From: Acidobacteriota bacterium
GTDB lineage: Bacteria > Acidobacteriota > Vicinamibacteria > Marinacidobacterales > SMYC01
NCBI GenBank assembly: GCA_030598165.1
Contig: JAUVQL010000026.1
Span: 1-8,689, forward strand
Reading direction: 5' to 3'
Length of the DNA stretch: 8,689 nt
Shown here: positions 1 through 5,630 of the stretch, in pieces
Layout of the letters: every line of letters starts with the position of its first letter
Numbering within the stretch: the stretch's first letter is position 1
Translations under genes and position numbers: made by a program
The notes under the pieces: generated by a model
Seen by the model: only the letters and a program-made list of their open reading frames with translations
The model's database searches: none
What the model was told of the DNA's origin: nothing

Positions 1-1
1 A

Positions 2-2005
2 ATCCTCTTTACAGGCCAAGCCCAAGCCGCCTTCGAGCTCAAGGCTGCGCGTGCTGCCACGCCGATTCAGGTGGACGGGAAACTCGACGAGGACGAGTGG
101 AAAGACGCTGTTCGAATCGGCGACTTTTTGCAGTTCCAGCCCCGACCGGGAGAGGTGGCACGCGAGCAAACGGAGGCCTTTTTTTTCTACGACGACGCCT
201 ACCTTTACTTTGGATTTCGTTGCCACGACTCCGAACCCTCGCGCATCACGGCTCAACTGAACCGGAGAGACAGTGATCTGTTCGATGACGACTCGGTGAT
301 CGTGGTGATCGACACGTTTCACGATTCGCGTTCGGGTTACTTCTTTGGCACGAACCTTCTCGGTACGCAGAGCGATGGCCGGATTACTGATAATGGTCGA
401 GTCGTCGAGACCGTGTGGGACGCAACTTGGCTTTCCGCGGGCGAGAGATTCGAAGGCGGCTGGACGGCTGAAATGGCTATCCCTTTGGTGCATTTGCGCT
501 TTCGACCGGGGGATGAGATGACCTGGGGTTTCAATGTGGGCCGGACTTGTCGCCGGATCCTCGAGACGAGCTTTTGGGCGGGGCCTTTGGAAGCGCGGTT
601 CCGCATCTCGCAATATGGGACGCTGTCGGGACTCAATCTCGAAGCAGCGCAACGAAAATACCAGTTGATCCCTTACGCTTTGGGTCAATATGAAGATGAA
701 GTCGGCTCAGACTACGCAGCGGGATTGGACTTCCGCTACGCCATCACTCCCGAGAACGTGGCCAGTGTCACCATCAATCCCGACTTTGCCATCATCGAGG
801 CCGATGAGGAAAGGGTGAATCTCACGCGTTTCGAGCTATCTCTGCCGGAGAAACGCCAGTTTTTTCTCGAGGACTCCGAGCGATACCGTCAGCGGATCAG
901 GACGTTCTATTCGAGGCGGATCGGTGACATCAAGGCGGGCGGTAAAGTGCTGGGGCGACGAGGCTCGTGGCAATACTCTTTTCTGACGGCTCAGTCCGAG
1001 CCCACGGTGCCCAGTCAAGGCGAGTTCTTGGAATCCGGTAACTACTCCGTGGCCCGCGTAGAAAGGGATCTGTGGAAGGGTTCCACCCTTTCCATTATGG
1101 CTGCCAACCGGTATCTAGACGACGTGAACCGAGGGTCGGTGGGTCTCGATGCGTCGCTCTTCTTTACGAGAACCTTTCGATTCACCGGACAAGTGGCCCG
1201 GTCTCACGGCCCCGAGGAAGGTGGGCGTTGGGCATTTTTCGTGCGGCCGTCGCGCGACACGGCCACGAGTCACGTTCATTTCCGGTACGGCCATCTCGGG
1301 GATAGCTTCGGCGACCACGTCAATGCCATCGGTTTCATCCGTGATGACGACCGACGTGAGATGGATAGCGCCTTCCGTAAGCAGTTCTGGTTCCGAGAAG
1401 GTTTCCTGGAAGGACTCGAGTACAACTCGAACTACAACATCTACTGGAGTCAGAAGAACGTCCTCAGAAGCTACCAAATCGATCAAGGTGTCGAGGTTGT
1501 GCTCCGCAACCGCTGGAGCACGGAATACCGCTTCCGTTACGAGTACAAGCTCTTCGAGAAAGACTTCTACAATTACCGTCATCAAATCGAGGTCGGTTAC
1601 AACACGCGTGAGTGGCAATCCGTTTCAGTAGAGTATGAGTTCGGGCGCAATTTCGACTCCGACTTCCAGCTGCTCGGAGCTACCTTTCGCCGCAAGTTCA
1701 CCGAGGAACTGGCATTCGAATATGAGCTCGCTCGTCTATGGCTCGATCCGGATCCCGAAAACGATTCCACCATCATCCACGTTGTGCGGGCTGTGCAAAA
1801 TTTCACTAAGGATCTGTATCTCAAGCTTTTCTTCCAAACGAACTCCGTGATCGATCGGAAGAACCTGCAAGCGGTCTTCGTCTGGCGCTATAGACCCCCC
1901 TTCGGCACCCTCCAGTTTGCCTATCAAAGAGGAACCGCCGAGTTCGGCGAACGCTCCGAGCAAGGGAACACTTTTTTCGTGAAGTTCTCTTACGTTTTCG
2001 GATAG
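2..2005 (+). CDS. CBM9-like / DUF5916-type outer-membrane protein, 5' truncated by the window edge
   Basis: The frame is open to the left edge, so the true start lies outside. The first visible residues end in a signal-peptide-like stretch with a probable cleavage after the A-Q-A at about base 28, followed by the mature protein. Next comes the CBM9-type opening V-D-G-K-L-D-E-D-E-W (from base 71) and a beta-rich domain to about base 650. Around bases 776-915 lies the hallmark of the DUF5916 group: NPDF, then EAD, VNLTRFE, EKRQFFLED and YSRRIG. The rest alternates aromatic and charged residues like a beta-barrel and ends in F-V-K-F-S-Y-V-F-G, close to the aromatic C-terminus of outer-membrane proteins. 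The family is thought to sit in the outer membrane with a carbohydrate-binding-like domain attached; its substrate is unknown. A GTG at 71 could be called as a start, but it would cut off the signal peptide and the domain's first strand. About 667 residues are visible. It converges on rlpA. Confidence 0.85.
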   Translation: MLFTGQAQAAFELKAARAATPIQVDGKLDEDEWKDAVRIGDFLQFQPRPGEVAREQTEAFFFYDDAYLYFGFRCHDSEPSRITAQLNRRDSDLFDDDSVIVVIDTFHDSRSGYFFGTNLLGTQSDGRITDNGRVVETVWDATWLSAGERFEGGWTAEMAIPLVHLRFRPGDEMTWGFNVGRTCRRILETSFWAGPLEARFRISQYGTLSGLNLEAAQRKYQLIPYALGQYEDEVGSDYAAGLDFRYAITPENVASVTINPDFAIIEADEERVNLTRFELSLPEKRQFFLEDSERYRQRIRTFYSRRIGDIKAGGKVLGRRGSWQYSFLTAQSEPTVPSQGEFLESGNYSVARVERDLWKGSTLSIMAANRYLDDVNRGSVGLDASLFFTRTFRFTGQVARSHGPEEGGRWAFFVRPSRDTATSHVHFRYGHLGDSFGDHVNAIGFIRDDDRREMDSAFRKQFWFREGFLEGLEYNSNYNIYWSQKNVLRSYQIDQGVEVVLRNRWSTEYRFRYEYKLFEKDFYNYRHQIEVGYNTREWQSVSVEYEFGRNFDSDFQLLGATFRRKFTEELAFEYELARLWLDPDPENDSTIIHVVRAVQNFTKDLYLKLFFQTNSVIDRKNLQAVFVWRYRPPFGTLQFAYQRGTAEFGERSEQGNTFFVKFSYVFG

Positions 2006-2023
2006 CGGAGAAAAAACGCTCGT

Positions 2024-2677
2024 TCAGGGATTCGTCTTCGTCGAGAGGACCAGGACGGAGTGACCCTCTTTGCGGAGTTGGTGGGCTAGGCGGTCCGCAT
2101 CGGCTCGGCGTGAAAACTGCCCCACCCAGACTTTGTAATAGGTTTTTCCGTTTATTCGCTGTTTCTGGACGAGGACGGGTTCATGATTCGCCTCACGCAC
2201 GGAATCGGCGACCTCGCGAGCTGTCTTCTCTTCGATAAAAGCGCCCACTTGAACGCGCCACGCATAGGCATAGGAGCGACCACCTCCTCCGTCTTCGAGG
2301 ACTTGGATTCGAACTCGGGCTACGCCCTTCTCGACCATTCCCAACGCCTTGGCGGATCCGTAGGAAAGATCGATGATGCGACCGGCAACGAAGGGACCGC
2401 GGTCGTTCACCGTCACTACGACGCTCCGTCCCGTATCGAGGTCGTCGACGCGGACCACGGTACCGAAAGGCAGTGACACGTGGGCGGCGGTGAAACGCTT
2501 GGGGTCCATGACTTCGCCGCTGGCGGTTTTTCGACCCTTCTCCTCGAGACCGTACCAAGAAGCCATCCCCTCTTGGACGGGGCCGGTTGGTTCGGGGGGA
2601 GGTGTGCCCGGTCGAGTTCTGCGTCCCGCGCATGCTGCGGTCAGGAGAAGGAGTCCGAGGATGATGTACCGTTTCAT
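2024..2677 (-). CDS. rlpA: RlpA-type septal ring lipoprotein (double-psi beta-barrel plus SPOR domain)
   Basis: This 217-residue protein begins with a lipoprotein signal peptide: M-K-R, a leucine-rich core and T-A-A-C, placing the lipidated cysteine at residue 16. A short proline-rich linker follows. The double-psi beta-barrel (about 36-127) carries G-M-A-S-W-Y-G, T-A-S-G-E, T-A-A-H (His66) and N-D-R-G-P-F (Asp92), the last two matching the His and Asp needed for lytic transglycosylase activity in Pseudomonas RlpA. A SPOR domain (about 138-212: W-R-V-Q-V-G-A-F, then Y-Y-K-V-W-V-G-Q-F) should bind denuded glycan at division sites. By family knowledge it cleaves glycan strands that lack stem peptides. 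Whether this copy is catalytically active is inferred from the retained residues; in E. coli RlpA activity has not been shown. The ATG at 2675-2677 is fixed by the signal peptide, yet no Shine-Dalgarno site precedes it; a TATAAT lies 10 bases upstream, suggesting a nearly leaderless mRNA. Confidence 0.93.
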   Translation of the reverse strand: MKRYIILGLLLLTAACAGRRTRPGTPPPEPTGPVQEGMASWYGLEEKGRKTASGEVMDPKRFTAAHVSLPFGTVVRVDDLDTGRSVVVTVNDRGPFVAGRIIDLSYGSAKALGMVEKGVARVRIQVLEDGGGGRSYAYAWRVQVGAFIEEKTAREVADSVREANHEPVLVQKQRINGKTYYKVWVGQFSRRADADRLAHQLRKEGHSVLVLSTKTNP

Positions 2678-2686
2678 GTGTATCGG

Positions 2687-2693
2687 TATTATA
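2687..2693. promoter_or_regulatory. Overlapping divergent -10 elements between rlpA and the symporter unit
   Basis: The bases GTATTATAC at 2686-2694 are almost self-complementary. They read TATTAT rightwards (2687-2692) and TATAAT leftwards (2693-2688), so both divergent genes could share one -10 region. The rightward transcript would begin near 2699, leaving about 30 bases with AAGGAGG at 2712-2718 before the ATG at 2729. The leftward transcript would begin near 2681, only a few bases before the rlpA ATG. I see no good -35 hexamer in either direction, so this is a candidate only. Confidence 0.5.
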
Positions 2694-2728
2694 CTCGCCG
2701 CGTCGAAGTAGAAGGAGGCCGTGGATTC

Positions 2729-2881
2729 ATGGAGAAGAAGGAAGCGGAAAGCCCGGAGATTCGAGTGCTCGAGTCCGACACCAAAGACTTGACGCTTTTC
2801 AGCCGGTCCGATTTAGCTTTTGCCGTTCTCTACGGCGTCTTGTTTCTCTGGGGACTCGTCCTGACACTCATTTCACTCTAG
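2729..2881 (+). CDS. Small single-span membrane protein, likely symporter accessory subunit
   Basis: A 50-residue protein: a charged, mainly acidic N-terminal part (residues 1-28, starting M-E-K-K-E-A) followed by one hydrophobic helix (about 29-50) that runs to the C-terminus. The ATG at 2729 is preceded by AAGGAGG (2712-2718) about 10 bases upstream, which decides the start; the frame is open further left, but that part overlaps rlpA antisense and has no supported start. The stop TAG overlaps the AGGAGG of the symporter gene, a tight operon join of 12 bases. Small membrane proteins directly upstream of sodium:solute symporters are known, such as the DUF485, DUF997 and DUF4212 partners and short proteins annotated as symporter small accessory proteins. 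This one is shorter than the DUF families and cannot be assigned by eye. Accessory function is inferred from context and topology. Confidence 0.75.
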   Translation: MEKKEAESPEIRVLESDTKDLTLFSRSDLAFAVLYGVLFLWGLVLTLISL

Positions 2882-2885
2882 GAGG
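2880..2885 (+). promoter_or_regulatory. Shine-Dalgarno site supporting a TTG start
   Basis: AGGAGG ends 8 bases before TTG at 2894-2896 and overlaps the stop codon of the preceding small gene. It justifies the TTG start of the symporter; the next methionine in frame, residue 36, would remove the first membrane helix. Confidence 0.8.
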
Positions 2886-2893
2886 CTGAAGAG

Positions 2894-4372
2894 TTGGGAG
2901 AGATTTGGTCCGTTCACTTGACGCTCATTTTGATCACCACAGTTGTCATCATCCTCTTCGGCTATTTTGCTTCCAGGAGAGTCAAAAGCTCCGAGGACAT
3001 GCTCGTGTCCGGCCGCTCCCTAGGATTGTTCTTCGTTGCTTGCTCTCTGGCGGCGGAGTACATGGGAGGGCTTGGGACCATTGGCGTCTCGGAGACGGCC
3101 TTCCACCAGGGGATGGGCGTGGTCTGGTACCACGTGTCGGCCTCAACGGGCATTCTTCTGTTTGGACTTTTTTTCGCGCATTACTACCGCAAGTACGGCA
3201 TCCAGACCATTCCCGAATATCTCTACTACCTTTTCGATGTCAAAACATGGAAGGTCAATGCGCTACTGAACTTCATCGCCTATACGTTCTTTGCCGTCAT
3301 CGAAGTCGTCGCCCTCGGTTCCATTCTTGCGGGGCTCACGGGATTTCCTATCGACATCTGCTCGGTGGTTGCTGCCATTTTGCTGACCGGGTATGTCCTC
3401 TCCGCAGGAATGTGGTCCATTGCCTACGTGAGCATGTTCTACATGGCCTTGATATACCTCGGTCTGCCGCTGGCGTTCTTCTGGGTGCTGAAGTTTTACG
3501 TTCCGGCGCTCGAAGGCTCGGGCGGGATGACGGGGTTTAGCGGTCTCGCAGCCGCGATGGCCCACCAGGGATACGATCCCGATTTTTTCTTTAGCCCTTT
3601 GAGCCTTTCCCCGATGGTCGTGCTCGGCTACTTCATCGGTGGCATACTCGCCGTCCCAGCTGCTCAGGCCACGGTCAACTATGCTTTTGGGGCGCGAAAT
3701 TGGAAGATCGCTCGGTTGGCGCCCATCATGGCTGCTTTCCTCATTCTTCCCTTGTCGACCTGGACGGGTACCCTGGCTCTCTATGCAAAAACCGCAGGGT
3801 TGACCGACGAGCCCAAACTAGCTCTCATGGCGGCGCTCACGCACATACCACCTTGGATTGGAGCGATAGGTGCGCTGGCGATATTCGCTGCGATCATTTC
3901 TACCGCTGACTCCATACTGTTTGCTTCCGGGAGTATCTTGGCGAAGGACTTGCTTCATCGTTGGTGGCGTCCGGACGCCGACGATCGTACTGTCTTGAAA
4001 TGGACTCGCCTGAGCATTTTGGTGGTTGGTTGCATCGCGACTATAGGTGCGGTGACCGTGCCCGAGTTGCTCAAACAAGGTTATTTCGTTTACACGTTAC
4101 GGGCGGTGACGCTCGTCTGTGTTTTCTTCGGAATCTATTACAGGCGTGCCCACCCCGATGCAGCTTTCTGGTCCATTATTGTCGGCTTCATTGCGGCAAC
4201 GCTCTACCAATTCGAGATCCCCATCGACTACAGGCCCTATTTGTGGAATCTACATGTGGCGGTCGTCACAGTTCTGATCACCGTGCCGGTGTTTTTGACA
4301 ATCAGTTTGATCCGGAAATGGACCCCTGAAACGGCGAGTGTGCCTCCGCCTCTTTATTCGAAGGAGCCCTGA
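2894..4372 (+). CDS. Sodium:solute symporter (SSS family)
   Basis: A 492-residue polytopic protein with about 13 hydrophobic helices, the usual length and count for the SSS family (PutP, PanF and SGLT relatives, LeuT fold). Family marks include D-M-L-V-S-G-R-S-L-G (35-44), a glycine-rich second helix with E-Y-M-G-G-L-G-T-I-G-V (55-65), T-I-P-E-Y-L (105-110) and the Na+-site helix I-S-T-A-D-S-I-L (335-342), followed by K-D-L. Ser336 and Thr337 correspond to the serine/threonine pair that coordinates Na+ in PutP. It should couple inward Na+ flow to uptake of a small solute at the inner membrane; the substrate (amino acid, carboxylate, sugar or other) cannot be told from sequence. It starts with TTG. 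It lies between two genes for tiny single-span proteins and is separated from the downstream one by only 2 bases, so the three are almost certainly co-transcribed. Confidence 0.93.
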   Translation: MGEIWSVHLTLILITTVVIILFGYFASRRVKSSEDMLVSGRSLGLFFVACSLAAEYMGGLGTIGVSETAFHQGMGVVWYHVSASTGILLFGLFFAHYYRKYGIQTIPEYLYYLFDVKTWKVNALLNFIAYTFFAVIEVVALGSILAGLTGFPIDICSVVAAILLTGYVLSAGMWSIAYVSMFYMALIYLGLPLAFFWVLKFYVPALEGSGGMTGFSGLAAAMAHQGYDPDFFFSPLSLSPMVVLGYFIGGILAVPAAQATVNYAFGARNWKIARLAPIMAAFLILPLSTWTGTLALYAKTAGLTDEPKLALMAALTHIPPWIGAIGALAIFAAIISTADSILFASGSILAKDLLHRWWRPDADDRTVLKWTRLSILVVGCIATIGAVTVPELLKQGYFVYTLRAVTLVCVFFGIYYRRAHPDAAFWSIIVGFIAATLYQFEIPIDYRPYLWNLHVAVVTVLITVPVFLTISLIRKWTPETASVPPPLYSKEP

Positions 4373-4374
4373 CG

Positions 4375-4554
4375 ATGGAGAACTACTTCCCGGAGTTTTT
4401 ATATCTGACGCTCGGTGCGTGGCTGATACTCACCCTGTTGTTCATTGGTTTCTCCATCTATTTGATCCGATTGCCGGATGACGAGATTTTGCGGATCCAG
4501 GCCAAGGCTATTGAGAATAAAAAGAAATTGGGGATCAAGATCTATAAGTTTTAG
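4375..4554 (+). CDS. Small single-span membrane protein downstream of the symporter
   Basis: A 59-residue reading frame: ATG at 4375, TAG at 4552-4554. It has AAGGAG (4361-4366) 8 bases upstream and begins 2 bases after the symporter stop, typical of translational coupling. Residues 1-8 are short and polar (M-E-N-Y-F-P-E-F), residues about 9-31 form one hydrophobic helix, and the remaining 28 residues are charged and helical (R-L-P-D-D-E-I-L-R-I, then K-K-K near the end), probably cytoplasmic under the positive-inside rule. I do not recognise the family. The operon position, ribosome binding site and membrane span make it a credible gene and a likely second accessory subunit or stability factor for the symporter. 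It is easily missed by annotation because of its size. Confidence 0.78.
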   Translation: MENYFPEFLYLTLGAWLILTLLFIGFSIYLIRLPDDEILRIQAKAIENKKKLGIKIYKF

Positions 4555-4560
4555 GACAGC

Positions 4561-4592
4561 ACTCGAGAACTCGAGAACTCGAGAACTCGAGA
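4561..4592 (+). repeat. Four perfect tandem copies of the 8-bp unit ACTCGAGA
   Basis: Four exact 8-bp units run from 4561 to 4592, beginning 7 bases after the stop of the small membrane protein gene and ending 13 bases before the TTG of the next gene. Each unit contains the palindrome CTCGAG, and units overlap into the longer palindrome TTCTCGAGAA on the other strand. In RNA any two non-adjacent units could pair. Because 8 is not a multiple of 3, the array is unlikely to be coding. A degenerate version of the same array lies at 7631-7670. Confidence 0.95.
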
Positions 4593-4605
4593 ATGGGAAA
4601 GTCAC

Positions 4606-5403
4606 TTGAAATACGGAAGGTTTTTGGCGGCTGTTGGTGGCGGGGTGGGATTTGTTCTCATTGTCTCGTCATTGGTCCTCGGTTCGAGTGTCTTCCTGCT
4701 CGGGGCCGGGTTTGCTCTTCTCATATTGTCTCTGGTGTTCTTGCAGCTGAGCTTCTGGAGGGAGGGGGACCAAACGGCGCGTCGAGATGAAGGTGCTGAA
4801 GCATGCTTCGATGCCGTTTCCGTTCCTGTGGAGCTTCACCACAATCCCCGTCTCATGAACGTCTGGAAAGGAATGGAAGCAACTCGAAAGCTCATGGAGC
4901 GCAAGACGGAGAGTGCCGCCGAAGATGAAAGAAAACGAGAGAAGGTGAAACTTCGGCTCTCAGATGCCGAGAACATTCTCCTCATCGGGGAGGCTTCTTT
5001 GTTGGTGTTTTGGCCTCTTGCAGTCCTTTCGGGTCTGTTCTTATTGGGCTCGGCCTCGCTCACCGGCAAGACCTCCACTTCGTTTGTGTGTCTCGTGGTG
5101 GGTCTTGGTGGGCTCCTTCTGCTTTCGTTGATGAAAGGCCAAACCAAGTACTATTTGACCAGCCACCGTGTGCTCGTGCGGAAACGGTCTCTGTGGAAAA
5201 GAGCGTTGGATTGGTCGGCATTGGGATATGACGACGTCAAACGGTGCTCCTACCAGGCAGGATCTGCGCGGGGACGGATCTCCCTGACGGGGGAGCGGCA
5301 GCATTTCGATATTTCCGGGCTGCCGAGCTCTCTCATGACGGAGGCCCTCGATATCCTGCGCGAGAATCTCCCCGCCGAGATGATGTGTAAAAACCCTAAC
5401 TAG
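4606..5403 (+). CDS. Four-span membrane protein with C-terminal bacterial PH domain
   Basis: A 265-residue protein with two hydrophobic helices near the N-terminus (about 8-28 and 31-50) and a soluble, charged helical segment (about 55-122, rich in K, R and E around 94-117). A second helix pair follows (about 126-148 and 157-176), then a C-terminal domain (about 179-255) starting K-Y-Y-L-T-S-H-R-V-L-V-R. That opening resembles the bacterial PH (DUF304/YdbS-like) fold, in which Y-x-L-T-x-x-R-V begins the beta-barrel. Such domains are usually membrane-attached and of unknown biochemical role, sometimes linked to envelope stress. The start is TTG at 4606, with only a weak G-G-G-A-A-A-like site; no other start exists in frame between it and the upstream stop at 4552. 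It may be read through from the symporter unit 51 bases upstream, though the repeat array lies between. Function unassigned. Confidence 0.8.
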   Translation: MKYGRFLAAVGGGVGFVLIVSSLVLGSSVFLLGAGFALLILSLVFLQLSFWREGDQTARRDEGAEACFDAVSVPVELHHNPRLMNVWKGMEATRKLMERKTESAAEDERKREKVKLRLSDAENILLIGEASLLVFWPLAVLSGLFLLGSASLTGKTSTSFVCLVVGLGGLLLLSLMKGQTKYYLTSHRVLVRKRSLWKRALDWSALGYDDVKRCSYQAGSARGRISLTGERQHFDISGLPSSLMTEALDILRENLPAEMMCKNPN

Positions 5404-5436
5404 TCTGTAAATGGGCTATATCCAAATCGTTAGGGT
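5393..5436 (+). terminator. Inverted repeat spanning the stop codon, possible weak terminator
   Basis: ACCCTAAC (5393-5400) and GTTAGGGT (5429-5436) are perfect 8-bp inverted copies separated by 28 bases that include the TAG stop. There is no following T tract, so an intrinsic terminator is doubtful; a transcript-stabilising hairpin or a protein site is equally possible. Confidence 0.3.
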
Positions 5437-5630
5437 CCGCTCGTTTCTGCCGTCCCGAGTCAAAATTCTATTGCGTTCTAACTAATTATTTGGGGCGTGT
5501 TTACAGGTTTTTGTCCGTCCGCTTGTCCGTGGTGGCACCGATCTTGCCACTGTGAAGAACGGGGGAGATGGTCCCGCCGGTGAGGACTGAGCCGCGAGTG
5601 CGGTAGATCACCGGACTTTCAAGGGAAGAA
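5404..5630 (+). other. 227-base non-coding gap with potential stem-loops
   Basis: No convincing reading frame lies here. Besides the inverted repeat at the left edge, it contains a direct repeat TTGTCCGT (5511-5518 and 5523-5530). It also contains a hairpin GTGGCA/TGCCAC (5532-5537 with 5545-5550, 7-base loop) and a nested stem-loop at 5577-5614. I could not pick out a promoter with both hexamers, though an AT-rich patch at 5463-5491 is the most likely place for one. The region may be the 5' leader of the hydrolase gene or contain a small RNA; both are inference. Confidence 0.5.
5577..5614 (+). promoter_or_regulatory. Nested stem-loop just upstream of the hydrolase ribosome binding site
   Basis: CCGGTGA (5577-5583) pairs perfectly with TCACCGG (5608-5614). 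Inside, CCGC (5592-5595) pairs with GCGG (5600-5603) around a GAGT tetraloop. The structure ends 7 bases before AAGGGA (5621-5626) and 16 bases before the ATG at 5631, a position where folding could affect translation. Pairing is seen in the sequence; regulation is inference. Confidence 0.4.

Noticed and set aside
1115..1618. 167-residue open frame on the minus strand inside the outer-membrane protein gene
   Set aside because: It is antisense to a strongly family-like coding frame, has low-complexity composition rich in V, E and T, and no ribosome site or recognisable domain.
1993..2018. CGTTTT/AAAACG pairing between the convergent genes as a bidirectional terminator
   Set aside because: Only 6 AT-rich pairs with a 14-base loop, partly inside the coding region; too weak to call.
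2193..2633. Second minus-strand frame within rlpA
   Set aside because: Arginine- and serine-rich out-of-frame translation; the rlpA frame carries the domains.
4593..4790. ATG-started frame directly after the octamer array
   Set aside because: It is out of frame with the PH-domain protein, whose TTG frame has clear membrane helices; this frame shows no such pattern and no ribosome site (the repeat array precedes it).
5411..5485. 24-residue frame in the non-coding gap
   Set aside because: No ribosome binding site, no recognisable pattern; expected by chance at this length.
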